Of a stretch of DNA of 24,566 bases, positions 15,549-22,774 are shown piece after piece. Origin of the DNA: M269 sp964625615. Lineage in GTDB: Bacteria; Pseudomonadota; Gammaproteobacteria; Enterobacterales; Alteromonadaceae. The stretch lies in the NCBI GenBank assembly GCA_964625615.1, contig CAZVDU010000057.1:1-24566 (forward strand). The letters run 5' to 3'. Position 1 is the first letter of the stretch. Each line of letters starts with the position of its first letter. The translations under genes were made by a program, and so were the position numbers. The notes below the pieces were generated by a model, which saw only the letters and a program-made list of their open reading frames with translations, did no database searches and had not been told where the DNA came from.

Positions 15549-15710
15549 TTTTTAATGTCGAAAAGAAATAAGGGGGATTTGCTCTCTTTTTTTTAGTAAA
15601 AATTTACTTTGTAATATGAATAAATTTTACCTAGTCTAGTTATTGTTTCGCTGCACTTAAATGTAGCTTTTAACGTGGTCGTTGAATATAAGAAGAACAA
15701 GAGGAATACC

Positions 15711-16004
15711 ATGTCACTGTTTAATTATGCGACTTTGTCAGGACTCGTTGATCAAACCATTCAGGTTGCTGATGATCAGGAGAATTGCTGTCAACTTACC
15801 ATTGAGTGTGTTGAAGAAACGTCTCCGAATAACGACAGATGGCAATCTTTTGCGGTGAGTTACAAAGCGGACCCGGACGTAAAGTTGGTTCAAGGTAACT
15901 ACATTGTGATCCATCCTGACTTTGGTAAAGAAACGACATTTATTATTCCTATAGGCCCAGAACGCTATGAAACGCTCATCACATGTTCGCGCGAGCCTGA
16001 GTAA
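15711..16004 (+). CDS. DUF6916-like small protein
   Basis: From the ATG at 15711 the product has 97 residues and no signal peptide or membrane segment. GAGGA lies about 5 bases upstream, so I prefer this to the in-frame GTG at 15675. The second half, KLVQGNYIVIHPDFGKE then TTFIIPIGPERYETLITC, resembles the DUF6916 pattern (a QG-x-Y-x-hydrophobic-x-HP turn followed by two beta strands ending in a Tyr-Glu pair). I know such proteins as neighbours of MdpB/tail-collar proteins, as here. No function is established. Match made from memory of the family pattern only. Confidence 0.62.
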   Translation: MSLFNYATLSGLVDQTIQVADDQENCCQLTIECVEETSPNNDRWQSFAVSYKADPDVKLVQGNYIVIHPDFGKETTFIIPIGPERYETLITCSREPE

Positions 16005-16121
16005 ATCCGAATTTGGTTGACAGATATGGGTGGTTTTTTTGTTGACCGAAAGAACGGGCAACGCGGCCATTAAGTATAGCTGCGTTACCTAAATAATAAC
16101 GTTTAAGAAGGAATCAAAAAA

Positions 16122-16718
16122 ATGGCTGAACCATTTATCTCACAAATTACGATCTTTGGTTGCAATTTTGCACCAAGAGGATGGGCCATGTGTGATGGGC
16201 AGTTACTCGCGATATCACAAAACACTGCACTCTTTTCATTACTGGGTACAACCTATGGAGGAGACGGACGATCGACTTTTGCATTACCAGACCTGCGTGG
16301 ACGTGCACCTATTCATGAAGGACATGGAGCAGGCCTTAGCGACCATCGTCTAGGTGCTAGAGGTGGTAGTGAATTTCATAATCTGACAGTTAACCAAATG
16401 CCGTCTCATAATCACTCTGCCGCTCTTACAAGTGGTTCTGTTAGCTTACAAGCAACTACTGAAGTAGGTGATTCTGCAACACCAAGGACAAACGATTTTT
16501 TAGCGACACCATCGGACTTGCCTGGTCAAGACCAACCTGAACATATCTATAAAGCAGGGCCTGCACCAGAGTCCCTGGTTAATCTCGGGGGGGTGTCAAC
16601 TAGCGGTGGTGTTACGGTGAACCACAACGGCGGCGGTCAGGCTTTCGGTCTTCATAGTCCTTTTTTGGTGTTGAATTTTTGTATAGCAATGCAGGGACTT
16701 TTCCCTTCTAGGAGCTAG
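16122..16718 (+). CDS. MdpB-like protein with phage tail collar domain
   Basis: The 198-residue protein begins with a tail-collar domain (residues about 6-62): FGCNFAPRGWAMCDGQLLAISQNTALFSLLGTTYGGDGRSTFALPDLRGRAPIHEG, quoted here in pieces by feature: the GWAMCDGQLL core, the LLGTTYGGDG turn and the FALPDLRGR strand. Later are MPSHNH, typical of the family, and a C-terminal PFLVLNFCIAMQGLFPSR that closes the fold. It belongs to the 'microcystin-dependent protein' (MdpB) family, chromosomally encoded relatives of phage fibre tips. The middle (90-165) is low in charge and rich in Ser, Thr and Gly. AAGGA lies 9 bases before the ATG. No other phage genes are near, so a prophage remnant is unlikely. 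Function unknown. Confidence 0.88.
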   Translation: MAEPFISQITIFGCNFAPRGWAMCDGQLLAISQNTALFSLLGTTYGGDGRSTFALPDLRGRAPIHEGHGAGLSDHRLGARGGSEFHNLTVNQMPSHNHSAALTSGSVSLQATTEVGDSATPRTNDFLATPSDLPGQDQPEHIYKAGPAPESLVNLGGVSTSGGVTVNHNGGGQAFGLHSPFLVLNFCIAMQGLFPSRS

Positions 16719-16733
16719 GTAGCCTTAGCTATT

Positions 16734-16768
16734 CAGCCGCTATCCTCTGATGGCGGTTGCTAGTTTTT
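16734..16768 (+). terminator. Weak Rho-independent terminator after the tail-collar gene
   Basis: CAGCCGC (16734-16740) can pair with GCGGTTG (16753-16759), including one G-U pair, and is followed four bases later by five T (16764-16768). It would separate the tail-collar gene from the acetyltransferase gene at least partly. Confidence 0.5.
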
Positions 16769-16809
16769 AAAGCTCTAAATAGTACCAATAACATTAAAAG
16801 GAATGCCGA

Positions 16810-17328
16810 ATGCAACCTAGTATCCCTATCCCCGATGGGCTAAATATACGTCCAGCTAGGCAGCAAGATAAAGGGTTTCTGGAGCGGCTTTATAACAGCA
16901 CTCGAGAGGACTTGAGGCTGCTTGATGCTCAACCTGATTTTATTGAAGCGCTCATTGATATGCAGTTTCAAGCCCAGCAAGACGATTATGGTGAGCGTTT
17001 TCCCAATGCCATGCATTTTATTATTGAAAAGCATACAGAAGCCATTGGCAGAGCAACGCTGAACTTTAGTGAACGTGAAATCCGTATTGTCGATATCGCC
17101 TTTTTACCTGAAGCCAGAGGAAACGGTTTTGGTCAGGCTATTATCCAGTCTTTTCAAATTTGTGCTGAACAAAGTGCTGTGCCACTCGCATTGACTGTGT
17201 CGAATATTAATCAAATGGCTATTCAAGTTTATCTGAAACTCGGTTTTCAAATTGACTCACAAGATCAATTACACACGGGTATGTGTTGGTATCCTCAGAT
17301 CCTGACAAAAGTAGGTGTTGGAAGCTAA
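16810..17328 (+). CDS. GNAT-family N-acetyltransferase
   Basis: The 172-residue protein has the GNAT fold. LNIRPARQQDKGFLERLY starts the domain, and motif A is VDIAFLPEARGNGFGQAII with the acetyl-CoA pyrophosphate loop RGNGFG. Motif B is VSNINQMAIQVYLKLGFQ. The substrate is unknown. AAGGA lies 7 bases before the ATG. It follows the tail-collar gene on the same strand by 91 bases. GNAT proteins recur beside MdpB genes to my knowledge, so the three genes 15711-17328 may form a cassette in which the acetyltransferase modifies a partner, but that is inference. Confidence 0.88.
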   Translation: MQPSIPIPDGLNIRPARQQDKGFLERLYNSTREDLRLLDAQPDFIEALIDMQFQAQQDDYGERFPNAMHFIIEKHTEAIGRATLNFSEREIRIVDIAFLPEARGNGFGQAIIQSFQICAEQSAVPLALTVSNINQMAIQVYLKLGFQIDSQDQLHTGMCWYPQILTKVGVGS

Positions 17329-17391
17329 ATTAGAGCAGTGGGCTTGTGTTGAGAATTATTAAAACAGATGGGGATTATCTGAATAGAAAGC

Positions 17392-17432
17392 GAGATGCCT
17401 CTTGATTAGTACTTTTATCAAGAGACAGTCTC
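17392..17432. repeat. Inverted repeat between convergent genes
   Basis: CTCTTGAT (17399-17406) and ATCAAGAG (17417-17424) form a perfect 8-bp stem, extended outside by GAGA/TCTC (17392-17395, 17429-17432) across a mismatch. There is no T run on either side, so it is not a standard terminator. Confidence 0.7.
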
Positions 17433-17446
17433 AAAGCTAGGTAAGA

Positions 17447-17462
17447 GTGACTAGGAAGTCAC
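17447..17462. repeat. Short hairpin just after the thioredoxin-like gene
   Basis: GTGACT (17447-17452) and AGTCAC (17457-17462) form a perfect 6-bp stem with a 4-base loop, 10 bases beyond the stop of the minus-strand gene. It could help end that transcript, but the following minus-strand bases (TCTTACCT) are only moderately T-rich. Confidence 0.5.
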
Positions 17463-17472
17463 AGTCAGCTTA

Positions 17473-17973
17473 TTAGTCAGCAATTGACTCAACAATAAAT
17501 TTCGCGGCTGTTTCTAGGTTAGGATCTTCTGGATCAGATGTACCAGTGACGCCAACGATTTGACCTTTTGCATCAACGAAAACCGTTGTAGGTGTGCCTC
17601 TTACGTTGAATTCATTAAATGCTAATTCATCACCTAGAATCAATGTTGGGAAAGTATACCCACGCTTTTCTAATGCTGCTTGAGGCGTTGCACCATCATC
17701 TTCTCGAATACTGATAGCAATGAGCTCTAATCCTTGATCTTTGTATTTGTCGTAAATGCGTTGTAGGCCTGGCTGAAGCTTTTTACAATAGGGGCACCAT
17801 GTCGCCCAAAAGTGAAGAATTACTGGCTTTCCTTTAAAATCACTAGATTTGACCAATTCTCCTGCTTCGTTACGCAGTTCCCATTCGGGCATCATTTGTA
17901 ACTGTTCTTCTTCTTGAGAAAAAACATTAAAAGAAACTGTTAGAAAAACGAACAGGGCTATAATTGCACGCAT
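17473..17973 (-). CDS. TlpA-like periplasmic thioredoxin
   Basis: From the ATG at 17973 the product has 166 residues: signal peptide MRAIIALFVFLTVSFNVFSQ, then a TlpA/ResA-type thioredoxin fold. The active site is WATWCPYCKK, and the cis-Pro lies in RGTPTTVFVD. A CPYC centre and the extra TlpA insert (IREDDGATPQAALEKRGY) suggest a membrane- or periplasm-side thiol reductase, perhaps for cytochrome c maturation or general thiol repair. The frame is open 36 codons further upstream, but that would bury the signal peptide; AAGAG about 7 bases before the chosen ATG supports the shorter form. It lies 115 bases after ruvX on the same strand, so it may have its own promoter or join the gshB operon. 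Confidence 0.88.
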   Translation of the reverse strand: MRAIIALFVFLTVSFNVFSQEEEQLQMMPEWELRNEAGELVKSSDFKGKPVILHFWATWCPYCKKLQPGLQRIYDKYKDQGLELIAISIREDDGATPQAALEKRGYTFPTLILGDELAFNEFNVRGTPTTVFVDAKGQIVGVTGTSDPEDPNLETAAKFIVESIAD

Positions 17974-18088
17974 AGTTGAGTTGACTCTTGTTGAGGTTTT
18001 TCGAATAGACAGAAGTGTATGCGATAAACTTTCATCTGTGTATCTTTGTGCGACGAACACTCTGTGAAGGGAGGTATACAACGGGGGG

Positions 18089-18508
18089 TTATTGCTCCAT
18101 CCAGCTTTGCACGATGATGCAAGCGGAAACGCTGTCGACTTTACCTTTATCTAGCTTTTTAAAACCGCCTAATTCGAACAGCTGCGCCCTGGCATCTGCC
18201 GTGGTTAGACGCTCGTCCCAAGTCTCTACTGGTTTCTTAAACTTAGCATGTAGGCGATTGGCAAACTTCTTTGCAGAGTAAGTGACTTGCTGATAACTAC
18301 CATCCATATTCAACGGCAAGCCAACAACTACAATCTGCGGTTGCCATTCATTAAATACTTTACCTATTGTGTCCCAATTTGGAATTCCATCTATAGCTTT
18401 AACGGCATTAAGAGGTGTTGCTGTGCCTGTGATCTCTTGTCCAACAGCGATACCGATACTTTTGGTGCCAAAGTCAAACCCTAATACCGTTCTAGAGCGC
18501 GTCTGCAC
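18089..18508 (-). CDS. ruvX: RuvX/YqgF-family putative pre-16S rRNA nuclease (GTG start)
   Basis: The 139-residue protein has the RNase H-like fold: VLGFDFGTKSIGIAVG holds the first metal-binding Asp (Asp12), VVVGLPLNMDGS follows, and WDERLTTADA and DSVSACIIVQSWM supply later acidic positions. It is nearly universal in bacteria; it is named a Holliday junction resolvase homologue, with evidence for a role in 16S rRNA 5' end processing. The frame starts with GTG only 2 bases after the yqgE stop, so coupling is expected. Confidence 0.95.
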   Translation of the reverse strand: MQTRSRTVLGFDFGTKSIGIAVGQEITGTATPLNAVKAIDGIPNWDTIGKVFNEWQPQIVVVGLPLNMDGSYQQVTYSAKKFANRLHAKFKKPVETWDERLTTADARAQLFELGGFKKLDKGKVDSVSACIIVQSWMEQ

Positions 18509-18510
18509 TT

Positions 18511-19068
18511 CTATGCATGACCTATGTTATTGGTGAGTTGCCAGCTTTCAATACCTAGCTTGCGTAACGCGGTTTCCCACTTAAGATGGATGGGGGTATC
18601 AAATAATAAATCCTCGTCAGCTTCAACCGTTAGCCAAGAGTTCTCCTGGATTTCATTTTCTAATTGTCCTGCTTCCCAACCAGCGTAACCTAATGCCGTC
18701 AGTGATTTCTCTGGCGCATTTTCGTTCCCTAAAACTGACAAAATATCTGTCGACGTAGTAACCATTAAGTTAGCCGTAAGCTGTAAGCTTGAATCCCATC
18801 CTTTCTGAGATGAGTGGATAATAAAACCACGATCTTCACTGACTGGACCGCCAGCGCGGACAATGGCTTTACCTTTTTCATCGTCAATAGGTGTTTTGAT
18901 GTCAACTTGCTTTAGCAACTCAAGTAAGGTCATACCAACGGGCTGATTAATAACAATGCCCATTGAGCCTTCTTCATTGTGCTCACACATATAAATCAAT
19001 GTGCGCTCGAAATAACTCTTAGCTAAACTGGGCATGGCGATTAAGAAGTGGTTCTCTAATGAAAGCAT
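18511..19068 (-). CDS. yqgE: YqgE/AlgH-family protein
   Basis: The 185-residue protein starts MLSLENHFLIAMPSL, continues LIYMCEHNEEGSMGIVINQPVG, and has a later ALGYAGWEAGQLENEIQENSWL; all are hallmarks of the UPF0301 family (YqgE, AlgH). It is a soluble protein without a known catalytic motif; in Pseudomonas AlgH has been tied to alginate regulation. Its place between gshB (17 bases) and ruvX (2 bases) is the conserved gammaproteobacterial order. Confidence 0.96.
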   Translation of the reverse strand: MLSLENHFLIAMPSLAKSYFERTLIYMCEHNEEGSMGIVINQPVGMTLLELLKQVDIKTPIDDEKGKAIVRAGGPVSEDRGFIIHSSQKGWDSSLQLTANLMVTTSTDILSVLGNENAPEKSLTALGYAGWEAGQLENEIQENSWLTVEADEDLLFDTPIHLKWETALRKLGIESWQLTNNIGHA

Positions 19069-19085
19069 TAAGTGCTAATAACCTA

Positions 19086-20036
19086 TTAAGCGTTCAAACG
19101 TTTTTCGATAGCATTAAACAACATGCTGATAATATCAATGTCATAGGCCGCTTCTATTTCACGCACGCAGGTTGGACTGGTGACATTTATTTCAGTGACT
19201 TTATCGCCAATAACATCAAGGCCAACGAAAATAAGGCCTTTTTCGACTAATGTTGGCGCTATTTGTTCGGCAATAGCCCGATCAGAGTCTGATATCGGTT
19301 GTGGTCTTCCTTTCCCGCCAGCCGCTATATTGCCTCGTGTTTCGCCATTTTGCGGCAATCTTGCAAGGCAGTAAGGAACCACTTCGCCGTCAATAATTAA
19401 AATGCGTTTATCACCATCTTTAATCTCGGGCATATAGCGCTGGAACATCGCGTATCGGTTGCCGTATTCAGTTAAGGTTTCCATGATAACACCCAAGTTG
19501 TTACCGTCAGGTTTTACTCTGAATATCGACGTACCACCCATGCCATCAAGCGGTTTACAGATAATGTCACCGTGTTTTTGATGGAATTCTCGAATCAAAC
19601 TGGCGTTACTTGTGACGAGTGTTGGTGGAATCAAATCCGGGAACCAAGATGTAAATAGCTTTTCGTTAAAATCTCTTAAGCTTTGTGCTTTATTAACAAC
19701 TAAAGTGCCCGCTTTTTCTGCAAGATCAAACATATGTGTTGCATATATGAACTCGTTGTTTACAGGCGGGTCTTTTCGCATCAATAAAACATCTAGGTCA
19801 CCTAAAAATGTTGTTTCGGTTTCACCTAGGGTAAACCAGTCATTGGGATCAGCTTTAACGGATAGCGAACGCATTTGTGCCATAGGACGGCCTTGATCAA
19901 AATAGAGATCCCCTAATTCCATGTAAGATATTTCATATCCGCGAGCTTGCGCCTGTAATAGCATGCCGAAGCTTGTGTCTTTCTTAATGTTGATGGAATC
20001 GATAGGGTCCATCACTATACCGAGTTTTATAGCCAC
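19086..20036 (-). CDS. gshB: Glutathione synthetase (GTG start)
   Basis: This 316-residue prokaryotic ATP-grasp enzyme begins IKLGIVMDPIDSINIKKDTSFGML. It has DVLLMRKDPPVNNEFIYAT, the glycine-rich loop KPLDGMGGTSIF, the RILIIDGEVVPY strand, RGNIAAGGKG, and EINVTSPTCVREI, which supplies metal ligands. It joins gamma-glutamylcysteine and glycine to make glutathione. Length is normal. The frame opens with GTG. A candidate extended -10 promoter lies at 20135-20143, about 100 bases upstream. Confidence 0.97.
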   Translation of the reverse strand: MAIKLGIVMDPIDSINIKKDTSFGMLLQAQARGYEISYMELGDLYFDQGRPMAQMRSLSVKADPNDWFTLGETETTFLGDLDVLLMRKDPPVNNEFIYATHMFDLAEKAGTLVVNKAQSLRDFNEKLFTSWFPDLIPPTLVTSNASLIREFHQKHGDIICKPLDGMGGTSIFRVKPDGNNLGVIMETLTEYGNRYAMFQRYMPEIKDGDKRILIIDGEVVPYCLARLPQNGETRGNIAAGGKGRPQPISDSDRAIAEQIAPTLVEKGLIFVGLDVIGDKVTEINVTSPTCVREIEAAYDIDIISMLFNAIEKRLNA

Positions 20037-20134
20037 TTTTGTTCTCTTAGGGGATTCATAGGGAGATAAGTACCATAAGTAATGGCACTATGGCAAAAAT
20101 TCAAGAGGGATGACAGGAGTGTAGGCTGATCTTT

Positions 20135-20143
20135 AGTATATCA
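20135..20143 (-). promoter_or_regulatory. Candidate extended -10 element for gshB
   Basis: On the minus strand TGATATACT reads as a TG-n motif plus TATACT (5 of 6 to consensus). A TTGAAT lies upstream but at a poor distance of 20 bases. The leader would be about 90 bases. The rest of 20037-20215 shows nothing definite. Confidence 0.33.
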
Positions 20144-20215
20144 ACATTGACGGCTTTGTTATTCAACGTCGAATTTGGATGACCAAAACTAACTCATATG
20201 ATGAATGATGAGGCT

Positions 20216-21655
20216 CTAAATAGCTTGTGCCTGTGGAAACTGAATGTGAAACCTAACCCCATCACCTAAGCTTGATTCGCAGTCAATAGTGCCTTTCAAT
20301 AGCTTAACGACAAGGTTGTAACAAACATGCATACCGAGTCCTGTGCTACCCAACTCTTTTCCTAAGGTAAAGAATGGTTTGTAGATGTTATCGATCGTCT
20401 TTCGACTCATGCCTACACCATTGTCAGCGTATTTAAGGACAAGGTTTCCATCAACGACTTTGATGTGAATTGTGATATGGCCGGGTTCATTCGACTTGAA
20501 ACCATGTATCGCAGAATTCATGATCAGATTAATGAGTATCTGGCTAAAAGCGCCTGGGTAGCTTAAAGAGTAGACATCAGGTTCTATATCAATGCAAAAA
20601 CTTAAGTGTGTATGCTTCAATCTAGGTTTAAGTGATAACAGTATTTCATCAACATAATCACAAACATTAAAGCGACGTATGTCAGCGCTGTTTTGATCAA
20701 TAGATAATTGTTTAAAGGTTTTAACCAGCTCTGTTGAGCGCATCAAATTCTTTTCTATAATAAAAGATGCTTCATCTATCTCGTTGAACATTGCAATAAG
20801 CTCTGACTTTGTAAGTTTGCCACTATCGAGCTTTTGTCGTGTTTTCTTTTGAATATCGTTTAGGTGTGAAATAGCTGTTATGCCGATACCAACCGGTGTT
20901 TGAATTTCATGCGTTAAACTTGACATCATGACGCCCAAAGATGCCATATTCTCCATATCAACAAGTTGTTTCTGTACATCGTTGCGTTGTCCTAACGCTT
21001 TGCTTAAGAGCTTATTCGATTCTTCAAGTTCGTGTGCACTGATATCAATGCGCTTCTGTAGGTCTCGTTTGGCTCGATGAAGTGACTCAATATTCTGCGC
21101 TCGTTCAATAATGATAGCAGCAATATTAGCTTCTTTTTCCAGCGTATTTATGTTTTCTGAGCTAGGAGATATTGGGTGTTCAAAATAGAAAGAGAGTGTA
21201 CCAAGTAATTTTTGGGAGGGAGATATAATCGGCTGTGCCCAACAAGCACCTAAGTTAGCATTATCTGCAATTGTCTTATAGTGCTCCCAAAATGTACCCT
21301 TGGTGATATCAGTAATAATAGCCCGCTGGCGTGTGGATGCAGCTCTGGCATTTGCACCTGATCTTTCGTCTATAGCGAGAGAGTACATAGCATGAGCATA
21401 TTCTGGTGGAATACTCGGGCCCACTAAAAAGCTCAATGTGTACGAGTCTTCATCACAGAGCATAATGGCGCATTTTACACCACGTATAGCTTCTTCAAGT
21501 GCTGTTATCAGTTCGGTAAGAACGTTGGCAAGGCTCTCTCCGTTCACCAATTGACTAAAAGCGTTTGCTCTACCTGTATTAATAGCCTGAGTTTGAGTTA
21601 AGCGTCTGTTCGTTAGCGCAAACTCAGAGCGTTCAATCGAGGGGAAACTTTGCAT
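20216..21655 (-). CDS. Cytoplasmic GAF-domain sensor histidine kinase
   Basis: The product is about 479-482 residues with no membrane segment. Counting from the TTG at 21664, a GAF domain fills about residues 40-190 (VKCAIMLCDEDSYTLSFLVGPSIP, then LGACWAQPIISPSQKLLGTLSFYF). A coiled segment follows at 190-240. The phospho-His is His252 in SSLTHEIQTPVGIG. The ATPase domain has an N box LINLIMNSAIHGF, G1 ADNGVGM (413-419), F box KPFFTLG and G2 GSTGLGMHV. The GAF layout resembles that of PAS/GAF kinases and EAL proteins sensing small molecules, but no ligand can be named. An ATG at 21655 and a TTG at 21664 are both possible starts, neither with a clear ribosome binding site. No response regulator is nearby. 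Confidence 0.9.
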   Translation of the reverse strand: MQSFPSIERSEFALTNRRLTQTQAINTGRANAFSQLVNGESLANVLTELITALEEAIRGVKCAIMLCDEDSYTLSFLVGPSIPPEYAHAMYSLAIDERSGANARAASTRQRAIITDITKGTFWEHYKTIADNANLGACWAQPIISPSQKLLGTLSFYFEHPISPSSENINTLEKEANIAAIIIERAQNIESLHRAKRDLQKRIDISAHELEESNKLLSKALGQRNDVQKQLVDMENMASLGVMMSSLTHEIQTPVGIGITAISHLNDIQKKTRQKLDSGKLTKSELIAMFNEIDEASFIIEKNLMRSTELVKTFKQLSIDQNSADIRRFNVCDYVDEILLSLKPRLKHTHLSFCIDIEPDVYSLSYPGAFSQILINLIMNSAIHGFKSNEPGHITIHIKVVDGNLVLKYADNGVGMSRKTIDNIYKPFFTLGKELGSTGLGMHVCYNLVVKLLKGTIDCESSLGDGVRFHIQFPQAQAI

Positions 21656-21930
21656 TAATGACAACCATTATTACTTCTGTTCTAGAAAGAGCCATACCCA
21701 GCTCTAAGCTCAATGCTTTTCCCAGTATGTGCTTAGGCTTAGCTTTAGTCCGCACATAAAAAACATGTGCCTTAGGGTAACGCTCGTTTTATAGACAATA
21801 TCAGTTTTATGATGAAGAATAAATGGTGTAAAAATTGACCAATCCATTGTTTTAACTAACCTTTGGTTGATAATTTTACCATTGTTGGTGCGGCAGCTTT
21901 CCTCGATAGCCGTCGTATTTCATCTCTTTA

Positions 21931-22659
21931 TCAAATATCACCAAAATGACTCTGCAAGATAGCTAGGCTTGTCAACGCGGCAGTCTCTGTCCTTAATATA
22001 CGTGGCCCCATACTGATCGATTGGTAGCCCGATTCTTCGGCGTAATAAACTTCTTTTTCAGACAAGCCGCCTTCTGGACCAATAAGCAACCGAAACCCTT
22101 GATGCTGATAGTTAAGGTGGCTTATTCGTTGTTCAGATTTTGGATCTAAGGTGAGTCTTAGCTCCGTAGTTGACTGTTTTATCCAATCTTTCATAGGAAT
22201 AACCGGGTGAAGCTTAGGGACGATGTTTCGGCCTGATTGTTCGCACGCAGAGATTATGATTTTCTCCCATTGTGCTTGTTTTTTTAACCATCTGTCGGGT
22301 GACAGCTTAACAACGCAACGTTCAGTAATGATAGGTGTTATTTCATGCACACCTAACTCCACCGATTTTTGTAACACTAAATCCATACGATCGCCTTTAG
22401 ACACGCCTTGACCAAGATGGATAGTTAAAGGAGATTCGACAGATAAACTCAATTTTGCGTCAACAAAGGCAGTCACTTCGCGCTTTTTCACCACATCTAA
22501 ATGCGCCGAGTATTCGTTGCCATCGCCGTTAAATAAAACAATAGGGTGGCCTTCTTTTAGACGCAATACGTTCGCTAAATGATTCGTTGAGTCTTGAGTG
22601 AGTGTCACCTGTGTATCTGTAATAAGTGTATCAGGATGAAATATTCTTGGGATTTGCAT
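21931..22659 (-). CDS. rsmE: 16S rRNA m3U1498 methyltransferase
   Basis: The 242-residue SPOUT-class enzyme has an N-terminal PUA-like part (MQIPRIFHP, then NHLANVLRLKEG and VLFNGDGNEY) and a C-terminal knot with LLIGPEGGLSEKE and MGPRILRTETAALTSL, the SAM-binding turns of RsmE. It methylates N3 of U1498 in 16S rRNA. In many gammaproteobacteria rsmE lies directly before gshB; here a histidine kinase gene and a 266-base gap (21665-21930) intervene. That gap shows only an imperfect dyad (AAAATTGACCAA near 21830 with TTGGTTGATAATTTT near 21862). Confidence 0.96.
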   Translation of the reverse strand: MQIPRIFHPDTLITDTQVTLTQDSTNHLANVLRLKEGHPIVLFNGDGNEYSAHLDVVKKREVTAFVDAKLSLSVESPLTIHLGQGVSKGDRMDLVLQKSVELGVHEITPIITERCVVKLSPDRWLKKQAQWEKIIISACEQSGRNIVPKLHPVIPMKDWIKQSTTELRLTLDPKSEQRISHLNYQHQGFRLLIGPEGGLSEKEVYYAEESGYQSISMGPRILRTETAALTSLAILQSHFGDI

Positions 22660-22774
22660 ATAGGTTATGGTTGTATTTTTTTGACAATCTTAGCAGAACA
22701 TAGAGAGTGATGTTGTTGTCGTGTTACTCTGAATAAGAAAAATATGCTGATACATTGCTCCATAGGGTTTGCTA

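Noticed and set aside
15675..15710. GTG start for the DUF6916-like protein
   Set aside because: No ribosome binding site at the right distance; GAGGA stands correctly before the ATG at 15711, and the extra residues are lysine-rich with no family match.
16122..16718. Tail-collar protein taken as a prophage remnant
   Set aside because: No other phage genes, integrase or attachment-like repeats are nearby, and the whole family is widely chromosomal.
17974..18081. 36-codon N-terminal extension of the thioredoxin-like protein
   Set aside because: It would place a signal peptide inside the protein. The ATG at 17973 has a ribosome binding site and starts the signal peptide directly.
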